From Planctomycetota bacterium (lineage in GTDB: Bacteria > Planctomycetota > UBA8742 > JACQVU01 > JANLHZ01): DNA of 59,246 nt. Of this stretch, positions 1 to 9,380 are shown piece by piece; the stretch's first letter is position 1; every line of letters starts with the position of its first letter. A program made the translations under genes and the position numbers. The DNA is taken from contig JANLHZ010000016.1 in the NCBI GenBank assembly GCA_024653775.1, positions 1-59,246 of the forward strand, in the 5' to 3' direction. The notes beneath the pieces are model-generated. The model did no database searches and had not been told where the DNA came from. It saw only the letters and a list, made by a program, of their open reading frames with translations.

Positions 1-79
1 AATTCTCTGCGAATCTCCGCGCTCTCCGCGTCTCGGCGCTGAAGAACTGCGAGGACGCCGGTTTTGTAATTCAGGGAAT

Positions 80-247
80 GTGATTCACCGAACATTTACA
101 AGAATAGAGATTCTGGGCTTCGAAGTCTGCCACATCGACGACATCATCGCGAGCAAAGTCGCCGCAAAGAGGCAGAAGGACCTTGAGTCTCTACCGCGTC
201 TGAAATCGTTCCGAGAATACTATATCAACCGACATCAAAATCCCTGA
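80..247 (+). pseudogene. C-terminal remnant of a nucleotidyltransferase-like gene
   Basis: A reading frame ending at TGA 245-247 encodes a tail containing HIDDIIASKVAAKRQKDLESL. This resembles the C-terminal helix of small nucleotidyltransferase-fold proteins (an ...DLI.SK.AA.R.KDL.DL... pattern), as found in antitoxin-like or DUF6036-type proteins. The frame stays open to the window edge, but before about codon 80 it reads as low-complexity repeat-like DNA, so the N-terminal domain with the catalytic GS..D.D motif is absent. The fragment begins exactly at a sequence (79-93) matching an end of the repeat element at 49922-50264, which suggests that a repeat truncated it. Family assignment is by pattern only. 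Confidence 0.4.
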
Positions 248-308
248 TCGTCAATCCGCACGAGATAGAGTTTGCTCGATCGATCGGCATTGGCAGGCAG
301 CCCGAAGC

Positions 309-2993
309 TCACTTCGCCTTCTTGGTCCGCTTGCGTTTGATGCGCTTCGTCGGTCCGGCCTCGCGCTTTGTCTGTATCATTTCGACCGCACGTTCGAGCG
401 TGATTTCGTCCGTGTGCATTCCTTTCGGGAGCGTCGCGTTGACGTCGCCGTCGGTGACGTAGGGACCGTACCTTCCGGAAAGCAGCTTGATGCGCGTTCC
501 CCACTCCGCGTACTCGCCGAGGTCGCGAATGACTTCGGTCGCCTTGCGCGGCGTCTTCCTCGTTGGAGGCATCGCGAGCAGCTTCTTCGCGTCTGCGAGC
601 GTAAGGTCCAATATGCTGTACTCGGACGGAACTGAACGTGTGTCGCTTCCGCATTTTATGAACGGCCCGTACTTCCCCGACGCGGCGACGATCGGCTCTC
701 CGTTCGCATCGGAAACGCCGAGTGTCTTCGGAAGCGCGAGAAGCTTCATCGCGGTTTCGAAATCGACGGTTTCGAAGGACATCCCGGAAAGCAGCGACGC
801 GCGTTTGATTTCCTTCTTGTTCGCGGGGTCCGCGTCGCCTAGCTGGACGTACGGCCCGAACCTTCCCGTGATAGCGTAGACGACCTTCCCCGTCTCGGCG
901 TCGGTGCCAAGAATACGCGGGCCGGACGCCTTTTCGAGAAGCATCTTCTTCGCTGCCTCGATTGTGAGTTCGTCCGGCGGAATATCCTCTGGGATGCTGC
1001 TCGAAAGCTCGCCCGCGGACACGAACGGCCCGTACCTTCCGACGCGGACTTCGAGCTTGAATTCCGAGCCGGAGCCGCCATCGCTACCATCGAGCGTGAT
1101 CAGGCCGAGTTCGATCGAGCACACCTGGCGCGGATCGACGGTCTTTTCTGCGTCCTTGAGCGTGGCATCGAGACCGCCCTCGCTACCGCCACGTCCGAAG
1201 TAGAACGCGCTGAGATAGTCGACTCCCTTGCGGTCGGTCTGCGCGATCTGATCGAGTTCGTCCTCCATCCGCGCGGTGAAATCGTAGTCGATCAGATAGC
1301 CCATATACTGCTCGAGCAGCCCGGTGACGACGAACGCGGTGAAAGTCGGAATCAGCGCCGGGCCGCGTTTGAAGACGTAGTCCCGCGCCTGTATCGTTTC
1401 GATGATGGACGCGTACGTGCTTGGACGTCCGATGCCCTTTTCCTCGAGTTCGCGGATGAGTGAAGCCTCGGTGTACCTCTGCGGCGGCTGGGTTTTGTGA
1501 GCCTTCACTTCGAGGCGGTCCTTCGTAAGTCCGTCCCCGCGCGCGAGCTTCGGCAGAATCGAATCCTGCTGCTCATCGCCTTCATCTTCTCCGTTTGGAG
1601 TTTTCCGGACGTCGACTTCGTACGCCTTGCGGAATCCGGGAAAATCGTACACCTTCCCGAACGCGCTGAACACCGCATTGTGAGCGCGGATAGTGAGCTT
1701 GGTGTTCGTGCCCTCCGCGTCGTTCATCTGACATGCGAGAGTGCGTCGGTAGATGAGTTCGTACAGCTTGAACTCTTCGTCCGTGAGTTCGCTCTTTACG
1801 CTCTCGGGTTTTCTGAAGCGCTCGCCCGAAGGACGGATCGCCTCGTGGGCCTCCTGCGCGTTCTTGACCTTGGTCTTGTAGACGCGGACCTCCCGCGAAA
1901 GGTACTCGTCCCCGAAGCGGGCGCGAACTTCCGTCTGAATGCCGCGGATCGCCTCATCCGACAGCGCGGTACTGTCGGTTCGCATATAGGTGATGTAGCC
2001 GTTTTCATAAAGACGCTGGGCGATCTGCATCGTTCTCTGCGCGGTGTAGCGGAGCTTCGAGTGCCCCTCCTGCTGAAGTGTACTCGTCGTGAACGGTGAC
2101 GGTGGCTTCTCGCGAAACGGCTTCTCCTCGATATCGTGAATCGCAAACCGTTTGCCTTCGAGTTCGTCTCTGATCTTGCCCGCGGATTCCTCCGTCAGGT
2201 GCAGCGCGTCCTTCGCGCGGCCTTCCCGAAGCGCGCCCGTGTTCGGATCGAAGTCCTTCCCGATTGCGATCTTCCTGCCCGAGCCGACTGGAGCCTCCGC
2301 GGAACCGAGCATCTCGGTGAGCGTCGCCTTGAAAGGACTTCCCGCGCCGGAAGCCTCCGGACGAAGATACGCGGTCAGGCTCGCATAGCTGCTCATCTTG
2401 AAGGAAATCCGCAGACGTTCGCGCTCGACGATCAGACGCACCGCGACGCTCTGGACCCGACCCGCGCTGAGCTTCGGCTTGACCTTCTTCCATAAAAGAG
2501 GCGAAACCGAGTAGCCGTAGAGACGGTCCACGATACGGCGCGTCTCCTGCGCTTCGACGAGCCTCGTGTCGATCGACCGCGGCGATTTGAGCGCCTCATG
2601 GATCGCCTTCGATGTGATTTCGTGAAAAACGAGACGGTGTACCGGAATTTTCGGATCGAGTACTTCGAGAAGATGCCAGCTTATGCTTTCGCCCTCGCGG
2701 TCTTCGTCGGTCGCGAGGTACAGTTCGGACGCCTTCGCCACGGCTTCGCGGAGTTTCTTGACCTGATCCCGCTTTTTCGGAGGAACGATGTACAGCGGCG
2801 TGAAACCGTCATCCACGTTGACTCCGAACCGCGCCCAGGCTTCTCCCTTGAGCTTGCTCGGGACGTCGGAGGCTTTTTCTGGGAGGTCGCGGACGTGACC
2901 GATGGACGCCTCGACGTCGTACGCGTCTCCAAGAATCTTTTTGATCGTGCGGGCCTTTGCCGGCGATTCGACGATGACTAACGGTTTTGCCAT
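309..2993 (-). CDS. topA: DNA topoisomerase I
   Basis: Type IA topoisomerase that relaxes negative supercoils in the cytoplasm. The 894-residue protein starts MAKPLVIVESPAKARTIKKI, the TOPRIM opening typical of TopA. The active-site motif GYITYMRTDS places the catalytic tyrosine at residue 336 (Tyr319 in E. coli). Instead of C-terminal zinc fingers it carries about four repeats built on G(R/K)(Y/F)GP(Y/F)(V/I) between roughly residues 650 and 850, then a Lys/Arg-rich tail, an arrangement seen in several non-enteric phyla. No Shine-Dalgarno is visible: TATAAT on the coding strand sits one base before the ATG, too close to be the -10 of a leaderless message. The start is nevertheless secure from homology. 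Confidence 0.97.
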   Translation of the reverse strand: MAKPLVIVESPAKARTIKKILGDAYDVEASIGHVRDLPEKASDVPSKLKGEAWARFGVNVDDGFTPLYIVPPKKRDQVKKLREAVAKASELYLATDEDREGESISWHLLEVLDPKIPVHRLVFHEITSKAIHEALKSPRSIDTRLVEAQETRRIVDRLYGYSVSPLLWKKVKPKLSAGRVQSVAVRLIVERERLRISFKMSSYASLTAYLRPEASGAGSPFKATLTEMLGSAEAPVGSGRKIAIGKDFDPNTGALREGRAKDALHLTEESAGKIRDELEGKRFAIHDIEEKPFREKPPSPFTTSTLQQEGHSKLRYTAQRTMQIAQRLYENGYITYMRTDSTALSDEAIRGIQTEVRARFGDEYLSREVRVYKTKVKNAQEAHEAIRPSGERFRKPESVKSELTDEEFKLYELIYRRTLACQMNDAEGTNTKLTIRAHNAVFSAFGKVYDFPGFRKAYEVDVRKTPNGEDEGDEQQDSILPKLARGDGLTKDRLEVKAHKTQPPQRYTEASLIRELEEKGIGRPSTYASIIETIQARDYVFKRGPALIPTFTAFVVTGLLEQYMGYLIDYDFTARMEDELDQIAQTDRKGVDYLSAFYFGRGGSEGGLDATLKDAEKTVDPRQVCSIELGLITLDGSDGGSGSEFKLEVRVGRYGPFVSAGELSSSIPEDIPPDELTIEAAKKMLLEKASGPRILGTDAETGKVVYAITGRFGPYVQLGDADPANKKEIKRASLLSGMSFETVDFETAMKLLALPKTLGVSDANGEPIVAASGKYGPFIKCGSDTRSVPSEYSILDLTLADAKKLLAMPPTRKTPRKATEVIRDLGEYAEWGTRIKLLSGRYGPYVTDGDVNATLPKGMHTDEITLERAVEMIQTKREAGPTKRIKRKRTKKAK

Positions 2994-3402
2994 GATTATA
3001 GTTGTCAGATGGGAAACTGCGGCGGCTGGAAATCCCGAGTCGCCTCAAAACTCATCAGTACGAGAAGAGGAACAACATGAACCGCCCTGTGTCTGCTAAG
3101 TTCTCAAAAATACAGGCACAAAAATACAGTAAAAGCAAACACTTATCAAAAAGAATTTCTTTGCCGGAGGTCCGGGGTGCGAACACAATTTCATGTAATC
3201 AAGTTTTTTGAACCTGTATTTGGCTGACCTTCGCCCTTCCAATCTTCCCCGCATTTCGCGATCATCTTTGCGCAAATGCTGGTTTGGAGTCTGGCTTACT
3301 TTTTGTCGGCATAAATCCGCGTGCGCACCCGAGCGCGACTCTCCAAAGATATATGTATCGACAAGAGCGCAAAACGTGAGGTATTCTTTGTCTGGAGGCA
3401 AA
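2994..3402. other. Intergenic region between divergent topA and hisB
   Basis: About 400 bp between the starts of topA and hisB. It is more AT-rich than the flanking genes and must hold both promoters. Open frames that cross it give peptides of no recognisable family. The frame continuous with hisB is open from 3208, but its sequence is not IGPD-like until 3403. I see no convincing tRNA, riboswitch or terminator. Confidence 0.6.
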
Positions 3403-3996
3403 ATGACACCGCGCAAGGGGCATTTCGAGCGATCGACGATGGAAACCCATGTCAAGGCTTCGGTCAACCTAGACGGAAGCGGCGCCAGCGAGATTTCCAC
3501 CGGGATGCCGTTCTTCGATCACATGCTCGCGCAGCTTTCGAAGCACAGCCTTATCGACGTCGAACTGCGCGCGAAAGGCGACCTGGAAATCGACCACCAC
3601 CACACCGTCGAGGACGTCGGCATAACTCTCGGGAAAGCGTTCCACGAAGCGCTTGGCAGCCGGGAGGGGATAAACAGATTCGCGAACGTCATCGTGCCGC
3701 TGGACGAAGCGCTCGGAGAAGCGATCGTCGACGTCAGCGGCAGGGGGCACTGCCATTTCCACGCGGAATTCTCCCAGGAGAAAATCAGGGAATTCGATCC
3801 CTTTGTCCTCCGCGAGTTCTGGAACGCGTTTGCGCACCACGCGGGAATCACCATCCACCTGCGAAGGATCAGCGGGCTTAACTCGCACCACGAGGCCGAG
3901 TCGATGTTCAAAGCCGCGGCGGTGGCGCTGAAGCACGCGGTGACGCTCGATCCGCGCCGGGTAGGCGTCGCGAGCACCAAAGGCACCCTTCATTAA
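3403..3996 (+). CDS. hisB: Imidazoleglycerol-phosphate dehydratase
   Basis: Catalyses dehydration of imidazole glycerol phosphate in histidine biosynthesis (cytoplasm, manganese-dependent 24-mer in known homologues). The 197-residue protein has the normal monofunctional IGPD length. It shows both duplicated metal-binding motifs, DHHHTVED and SHHEAES, plus GMPFFDHML near the N-terminus. The open frame extends upstream to 3208, but I chose ATG 3403 because GGAGG lies four bases upstream (3394-3398) and because the IGPD fold begins just after it. No phosphatase domain is fused. It stands alone: no other his gene is in the window, so the pathway genes must be scattered. Confidence 0.96.
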   Translation: MTPRKGHFERSTMETHVKASVNLDGSGASEISTGMPFFDHMLAQLSKHSLIDVELRAKGDLEIDHHHTVEDVGITLGKAFHEALGSREGINRFANVIVPLDEALGEAIVDVSGRGHCHFHAEFSQEKIREFDPFVLREFWNAFAHHAGITIHLRRISGLNSHHEAESMFKAAAVALKHAVTLDPRRVGVASTKGTLH

Positions 3997-4047
3997 TTGC
4001 GCTTCGCTATGGAGATTTTAGTCCCGCGCGCTTAAAATCCTCGCAAG

Positions 4048-6156
4048 ATGAAATTCGCGCTCACAGCCTACTTTACGCTGATGATTCTCGGGAGCTTCGC
4101 GCAGATTGCGAAGGCGGACCCCCCGGACGAGCTTTGGCGGTCGGCGCAGTTCGAGTTTCTTTCGACCGAAGAAGCGCGGCTGACGTACAAACTCGAGTTC
4201 CAGCGAAGACTCGCGCAGAAGATCGTCTCCGCGGTCGTCGACGTCGACTTTAGCGGAGCCGTGACGGTGCAGGAGCAGCGGAGATACCTGGATCGCGCGG
4301 TGCCCGTGATCGCCGAGAATCTTTTCGTGTTCGTCGACGGAGTGCGGACCGACCTCCGGGTCGAAGGGAACAGTCTCGAATTCGAATTCGCCCGCGAAGA
4401 CGGGGAAGCCCGCGCGATCGAACAGTACGTAACCATGACTATTGCGTTCACGTTCCCAATCGAAAGCGCAGCGGAGAAGGAGCACGTAATCGTGTTCGCG
4501 GATCACGCGTTCATGACCATCTACGGAAGGCAGAAGCTGCTCATCGATCCGAAGTCGATTTTCGTCGATCCGGGCACCGCGTTTTCCCACGTAATCCACG
4601 AAGGCTACTGCGCGGCGGAGTTCCGCGGAATGAACCTTGTCGGAGTTCCGGAGTCGAGCCCGTACCGAAGCGCAGGCATGGCGACTTCAGTGGTGTTTCC
4701 GTTCCCGGTGACGGCGAAGCGTCCGCCGGCGGGATTCAACGTAACGCAGACGATAAGCGTCGATCCGGCGTACGTGGATGAAAGCGCGCTTTTGAAGACG
4801 CCGCAGGATCTCGTTAGGGTTTCGTCAGCTTCGGGCGGGCCGTCATTCGATCTTCCGGAGGAGAGTATGCGCGAGGTAGCAATCCGCGAAGGCACCAGCT
4901 ACCAGCAGCAGCAGCTTCTGAAGCTCAGCGAACTCGACTTCGGGGGAGATCACATAGTTCTCGCGGGAATCATCCTCGCGGTCGCATTCCTCCTCGGTGC
5001 GCTTCACAGCCTTTCGCCAGGACACGGGAAGACCCTCGTGGCGGCATATCTGATCGGGACGGAAGGCAGGGTGCGCGACGCGGTCTTCCTCGGCGTAGTA
5101 GTGACGATCACGCACACGTTCACGATTTATGTCCTCGCGTTCCTGTCGTACTACTTCGCGGACGAAGTGAACACCGACGCCCTCGGAAACATACTCGGAA
5201 TTTTGAGCGCGGGGCTTATCATCGCGATCGGACTCACGATCCTCTGGCAGGCTACAGGACCGAAAAAGAATCTGCACTCCCACGGCCTTTTCGGGAAGCC
5301 GCACAGTCACGGGGTAACGGAGTTCGCGCACGATCAATCCCACGAACATTCGCACGACCACGCGCACGACCACGCGCACGACCACGATCACGCGCACGAC
5401 CACGACCACGATCACGGGCATCATCACGATCATTCCCACGACCACGATCGCCAACACCATCACGACGACGACGGGGACGAAATCGATGAACGGGAAATCG
5501 ACGGTCCAGACTTCGGAGAGGGCGACCTCATTATCGGCGGCAAAGTGTACCCGAGTTCTTCCGTTGGCGAGCACGAACACGTTGCGAAACCGTCGATTCT
5601 GGACGAAAAGGACTCGAAGCGCGAAGAGAAGGCCGCGCGTGGCACGGGCATCTTGCCCGTGTTCCATCGGCGAGACGCCGATGCCACTGCCTTAGGCGCT
5701 CCGGAAACGCGCGAGGAGCCGACCGAACTTCACTCGCACGAAAACGAGCCGGAGCCTTCAACCGAGAACGAACTCACCGGCGATCCCGGAAAATTCTTCG
5801 GCAGGGTCTCGCTTTCGAAACGCGCGTGGACGCTGCTCGTCACCGGAATTTCGGGTGGAATCGTGCCGTGTCCGAGCGCGCTCGTCGTTTTCCTCACCTC
5901 CTGGCGTCTCGGCATGCAGGGCTTCGGACTCTTCATCCTGATCGCGTTCAGCCTCGGTCTCGCGACTCTCCTCTGCGGAATCGGGATCAGCCTCGTGCTC
6001 GCGCGGGACAGGATTTCCGCGTTCACAACGTCGAAGCGGGAGCACCCGGTTGTACTGCGAATCCCCGCGATCTCCGCGCTCGTCATAATGGTTGCGGGTC
6101 TAATCGTGATGACGATCACCCTTCGCGACTCGGGCTACGTCGTCTTCAACTTTTAG
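4048..6156 (+). CDS. NicO/RcnA-type nickel-cobalt exporter with extracytoplasmic N-domain
   Basis: Predicted inner-membrane divalent metal (Ni/Co) transporter of 702 residues. A signal peptide (residues 1 to about 23) is followed by a roughly 270-residue extracytoplasmic domain without clear similarity to me. The transporter starts near residue 305 and contains HSLSPGHGKT (about 319-328), the NicO signature. A cytoplasmic-type loop from about 410 to 475 consists largely of HDH, HDHAHD and HHHD runs that would bind metal. The second half resumes with GGIVPCPSALVVF and ends in two membrane helices. Between the halves, residues about 531-547 (GTGILPV...DADAT) are encoded by a palindromic repeat at 5639-5687, an insertion that stayed in frame. 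TAAAAT lies nine bases before the ATG; no good Shine-Dalgarno is seen. The true substrate is not shown by sequence. Confidence 0.85.
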   Translation: MKFALTAYFTLMILGSFAQIAKADPPDELWRSAQFEFLSTEEARLTYKLEFQRRLAQKIVSAVVDVDFSGAVTVQEQRRYLDRAVPVIAENLFVFVDGVRTDLRVEGNSLEFEFAREDGEARAIEQYVTMTIAFTFPIESAAEKEHVIVFADHAFMTIYGRQKLLIDPKSIFVDPGTAFSHVIHEGYCAAEFRGMNLVGVPESSPYRSAGMATSVVFPFPVTAKRPPAGFNVTQTISVDPAYVDESALLKTPQDLVRVSSASGGPSFDLPEESMREVAIREGTSYQQQQLLKLSELDFGGDHIVLAGIILAVAFLLGALHSLSPGHGKTLVAAYLIGTEGRVRDAVFLGVVVTITHTFTIYVLAFLSYYFADEVNTDALGNILGILSAGLIIAIGLTILWQATGPKKNLHSHGLFGKPHSHGVTEFAHDQSHEHSHDHAHDHAHDHDHAHDHDHDHGHHHDHSHDHDRQHHHDDDGDEIDEREIDGPDFGEGDLIIGGKVYPSSSVGEHEHVAKPSILDEKDSKREEKAARGTGILPVFHRRDADATALGAPETREEPTELHSHENEPEPSTENELTGDPGKFFGRVSLSKRAWTLLVTGISGGIVPCPSALVVFLTSWRLGMQGFGLFILIAFSLGLATLLCGIGISLVLARDRISAFTTSKREHPVVLRIPAISALVIMVAGLIVMTITLRDSGYVVFNF
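5639..5687. repeat. Two-hairpin palindromic repeat inside the exporter gene
   Basis: A 49-bp element bounded by GTGGCA and TGCCAC. Inside are two perfect hairpins: CGGGCA-TCT-TGCCCG and CGGCG-AGA-CGCCG. It is read through in frame and encodes GTGILPVFHRRDADAT. The opposite strand reads as HGQDARAT. I recall this peptide pair as a recurring trace of a dispersed intergenic repeat in several bacterial phyla, which is recollection and not a search. Confidence 0.75.
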
Positions 6157-6159
6157 TAA

Positions 6160-6372
6160 CCGTTCACGGGGTTTACATGGGAGTGCAGGCGTCTCGCCTG
6201 CGCGTGGGACTTCCGCCATCGTCCGTGAGTCCACGGGCAGGACGCCCGTGCCACAACCTGCCCGTGCTGCTCACTTTTGGAATGCATCGGGCGTTGGTGA
6301 TGCGTATCCATCAGGCGAGGACGCCTGATGGATTTTGCGGACGGGACGTCCGCGGTCCCAGCCCGTGAACGG
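6160..6372. repeat. 213-bp compound repeat with 11-bp terminal inverted repeats
   Basis: CCGTTCACGGG at 6160-6170 is perfectly inverted as CCCGTGAACGG at 6362-6372. Between them are at least four short hairpins of the same design as the 5639 element (for example GCAGGCGTCTCGCCTGC near 6185, CACGGGCAGGACGCCCGTG near 6232, CAGGCGAGGACGCCTG near 6312 and GCGGACGGGACGTCCGC near 6337). It fills the gap between the convergent exporter and helicase genes and overlaps the last 20 or so codons of the helicase. Confidence 0.65.
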
Positions 6373-9300
6373 ATACAACTTTTAGATCGCAGACTTCGCG
6401 GACCGGACACTCCGCGCAAGGCGGATTCGCGGGCGGATCGAAATTCGATTCGCGAATGCCGCGGACGGTGCGAGAAAGCGCCGCGCGAACTTCGCCGCTG
6501 TCGATTACGTCCACGGGAAGCCATGACACGTTCTCCGGAAGCAGAACGATCGCGCCGGCGCTCGCGACTTCGAAACCAAGTTCCGAAAGCGCGAGAGCGT
6601 AGGTCGAAAGCTGCCAGCGAAGCTCCTCGAAACGACTTCCCCGCGGCGTATACGTCTTGTAGTCCGCGAGAACGACGCCTTCCTCCGATTCGTGCATCCG
6701 ATCGATTATGCCATGTAGTTCGCACTCTCCGGAGCGAAGAGTAAACGCGTATTCCGCGCCTACGACTTTCTGCCTGAAGAATTCGGACGCCTCGTACTTC
6801 GCTAGAATATCCCTGCCTCGTCGTCTCTCGTCCGCGGAGAGTTCCCTAGCAAGGGTTTCGAACAGTTCGATCGTCCTCCCCTTCCGCGCCTGGACGGATT
6901 CCCGGTGCGCGAGATAAAGCGCGTCGTGGACGATCGTGCCGAATACGCGCGGGTCCTGGGCGACGCCCGCACCGTTTTCGATCTCCGGATTTTCATAGCC
7001 GCGCTTCGGAGGCGCGTCAGCGCGAGCAATCGTCCGCGCGAGAAAGTATCGATGTGGGCAGAAACTGTAGGCGGAAAGATCATGAAGATTGATGCGGGTT
7101 CTTTCAGCGCTGTCCGATTTTCGCTCTTCTCTTTCCGCGCCGGTGTCATCGTAAGGCGCGAGCACTTTCACTATATGCTCCGCGAACGCGGAAGCGTCGA
7201 CCCTCTCGAACTCCCTTTCGAACTTGTACGGCCTCCGCAGGAACGCCGCGTCGCCTTCGATCGCCTCCATCCCCGGAGCGTTCTTCGCATAGTCGAAAAG
7301 CGCGTCGATGAAGTCTCTTCCTCCTGACCGGCCTGACCGGCGCCTTCCGCCCGCTTCCTTCACGAGTTTGTTGCTCGCGCCTGCAAGGAACAGCCTGTCC
7401 TGCGCGCGAGTGCAGGCGACGTAGAAGACGTTCAGTTCCTCGCGCTCGCGCATTTTGACGAACTCTTCGTCCGCAGCGAGTTCGTCATACTCCGGGGTTC
7501 CGGAAACGACAGCGCCGCGCAGATCGTCGAAGAGAATGCCGTCCAGCTTTCCTGGTACGAGATCCGCCACGAAAGGAACGAACACCACCGGAAATTCGAG
7601 GCCCTTCGCTTGATGGACGGTCATCACGTTGACGACGTTCATCGTCACGTCCGCGGAACGCGCGTCCTCGGAATTCTCGATCTCCTCGATGAATTCGAGA
7701 AACTCCGAAATCCCGAGTGACGGGTTCGCCGCGCTGAACTCCGACGCGGTCGCGATGAACTCGTCGAGCTTCTTCGACTCCTCGATTCCGATGCTGGTCG
7801 CCACGCGTCGGATTCCGCTTTCCTCCGCGATCGTCCGGACCGACCTCGCAACCGACGTCTCGCGGACCATCGCTTTCCACTCGTCCGCGCAATCCCGAAG
7901 TCGTGCGAGAATCGATTCGTCATCGAAGCCGCATTCCCGGACCGCGTACTCAAGCAGAGTTCGCACGATTCGTTCGTCCGAGTCCGCGCCTTCGTCCTCT
8001 TCGAGATGATCCCGATACGAGCTGAGCCTCACGAATACGCGATCGCTCACGCCGAACGCGGGATGAGCGAAAACCCGAATCCACTCGTCCCTCGCCATCC
8101 GTAGCGCCGCATCCAGCAGTAGGCGCAGAGCATCGACGAACAGACTCCCGAAAAGCACGTTCGAACCGTGGGCGAAACATGGAATCCCCGCTTCCCGAAG
8201 TTTCCGCGCCGCGTCTCGCACCTGATACCTGTTCCTGCACAGCACCGCGATGTCGCCGGGAACGATCTTATGCCCCGGAGGTTTCCGTAGAGCCTTGTTT
8301 TCAGCCTCGATCCGGAAGCCTTCCGCCATCAGCGCCCGAATGCGATCGCACATGAATTCGCACGGCTGGTCCTTCGAAGGAAACCTCGCCACGATGGCGC
8401 CGGCGAAACCTTCCCCCGGAAGCCCGCGCGTAGCTTCGATGCGATCCTCCGAATCCGTCCTGAGCTTCACCGCGAACGACGCGACATCGAGCACAGGTTG
8501 GAACGAGCGGTAGTTCTTGCTCAGTTCGAACACCTCGGCGCGCTCTTTCAAGGAAGTGAACTGCCGATCGTCGCCGCCGCGGAACTGATAGATCGCCTGC
8601 CGCGCGTCCCCCACCGCGACGATCCTCGCGCGGTTTTTCCCCGCGAGAAGCATCACGAGCCGTGCCTGCAAACGATTCGTGTCCTGATACTCGTCGAGAA
8701 GGATTGCGCGATGCCTTTCGCGAATCTCCTTCGAAAGCCCTTCGTCCGCGAGAATCCGCATCGCCTCGCGCTGGATGCCCACGTAGTCGGTCCTGCCAAG
8801 GTCATCTGAAATCTCCGCGCGAAACCGAATGTACGCTTCGATGAGCGTGAGCGTAATCTTCCGCGCTTCGCCGCAATCGGTAGACGCCAGGATGGAGCTT
8901 CGAGCCTCGCCCTGACTTCCGTGAAGACTGCCCAGCTTGTCCGCCGCGTTCGCAATGTCGCGGATTCCAAGCTTCGAAAGCTGGCTCAGCCGCAGAAGAT
9001 CGAGCGCGTGGGTCTTCCGCAACCTCGATCCCGCCCGTCTTCGGATTTCGCGGCTTTCCTCGTCGCTCGCAAGCGACGCGAACGACTGAATCCCAAGGCT
9101 CTCGGAGGCGTGCTCGACGACGCTCAGCCAGAAAGCGTCGTAGGTCGAGACCCCGATCTTCGCCCGGGTCCCGAGTTCCCTCCGGACGCGGTCCGAAAGC
9201 GACGCCGCGGCTTTGCGCGTAAACGTCAGTCCAAGAATCTGCTCGACCGCGATCCCGTCGCTCACGGCCTTTCTGAAGCACGCGACCATCTGCGTGGTTT

Positions 9301-9379
9301 TACCCGTCCCAGCCGCGGCGTCGATCACCGTGATTCCAGGCGTAGCAAAATCGACCTTCTCCACGTCGAACGGCTGCAC
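6311..9379 (-). CDS. UvrD/RecB-type helicase fused to a PD-(D/E)XK Fe-S nuclease
   Basis: Predicted double-strand-break processing enzyme (AddA/AdnA-like) of 1022 residues. Visible in order: Walker A DAAAGTGKTTQ (GTGKT about 24-28); motif II LLDEYQDTNR; later SF1 motifs including VMTVHQAKGLEFPVVF; and a C-terminal nuclease with GIIDRM...VLADYKT (D...DYK active site). Cysteines in FCPHRYFLAR and in CAECPVREVC match the C...CX2CX5C pattern that binds a 4Fe-4S cluster in AddB/AdnAB/Cas4 nucleases. The start is GTG at 9379, one base after the stop of the upstream LutA-like gene, suggesting coupled translation. The last 20 residues (after CDLKVV) come from the repeat at 6160-6372, so the original C-terminus was altered. 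No AddB or RecC partner is in the window. Confidence 0.88.
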   Translation of the reverse strand: MQPFDVEKVDFATPGITVIDAAAGTGKTTQMVACFRKAVSDGIAVEQILGLTFTRKAAASLSDRVRRELGTRAKIGVSTYDAFWLSVVEHASESLGIQSFASLASDEESREIRRRAGSRLRKTHALDLLRLSQLSKLGIRDIANAADKLGSLHGSQGEARSSILASTDCGEARKITLTLIEAYIRFRAEISDDLGRTDYVGIQREAMRILADEGLSKEIRERHRAILLDEYQDTNRLQARLVMLLAGKNRARIVAVGDARQAIYQFRGGDDRQFTSLKERAEVFELSKNYRSFQPVLDVASFAVKLRTDSEDRIEATRGLPGEGFAGAIVARFPSKDQPCEFMCDRIRALMAEGFRIEAENKALRKPPGHKIVPGDIAVLCRNRYQVRDAARKLREAGIPCFAHGSNVLFGSLFVDALRLLLDAALRMARDEWIRVFAHPAFGVSDRVFVRLSSYRDHLEEDEGADSDERIVRTLLEYAVRECGFDDESILARLRDCADEWKAMVRETSVARSVRTIAEESGIRRVATSIGIEESKKLDEFIATASEFSAANPSLGISEFLEFIEEIENSEDARSADVTMNVVNVMTVHQAKGLEFPVVFVPFVADLVPGKLDGILFDDLRGAVVSGTPEYDELAADEEFVKMREREELNVFYVACTRAQDRLFLAGASNKLVKEAGGRRRSGRSGGRDFIDALFDYAKNAPGMEAIEGDAAFLRRPYKFEREFERVDASAFAEHIVKVLAPYDDTGAEREERKSDSAERTRINLHDLSAYSFCPHRYFLARTIARADAPPKRGYENPEIENGAGVAQDPRVFGTIVHDALYLAHRESVQARKGRTIELFETLARELSADERRRGRDILAKYEASEFFRQKVVGAEYAFTLRSGECELHGIIDRMHESEEGVVLADYKTYTPRGSRFEELRWQLSTYALALSELGFEVASAGAIVLLPENVSWLPVDVIDSGEVRAALSRTVRGIRESNFDPPANPPCAECPVREVCDLKVVSVHGLGPRTSRPQNPSGVLA

Positions 9380-9380
9380 G

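Noticed and set aside
2995-3000. TATAAT before topA as a leaderless promoter
   Set aside because: It is one base from the ATG, so transcription would start inside the gene.
3150-3210. tRNA-like segment in the topA-hisB gap
   Set aside because: GGTCCGGGGTGCGAAC resembles a T-arm, but no matching acceptor stem or anticodon arm could be found.
3096-3500. Minus-strand frame upstream of and overlapping hisB
   Set aside because: It overlaps the hisB start on the opposite strand, has no ribosome site and gives no family resemblance.
4843-5667. Long minus-strand frame opposite the His-rich part of the exporter
   Set aside because: It is the antisense of HDH repeats and gives an artificial Val/Met-rich protein with no start signal.
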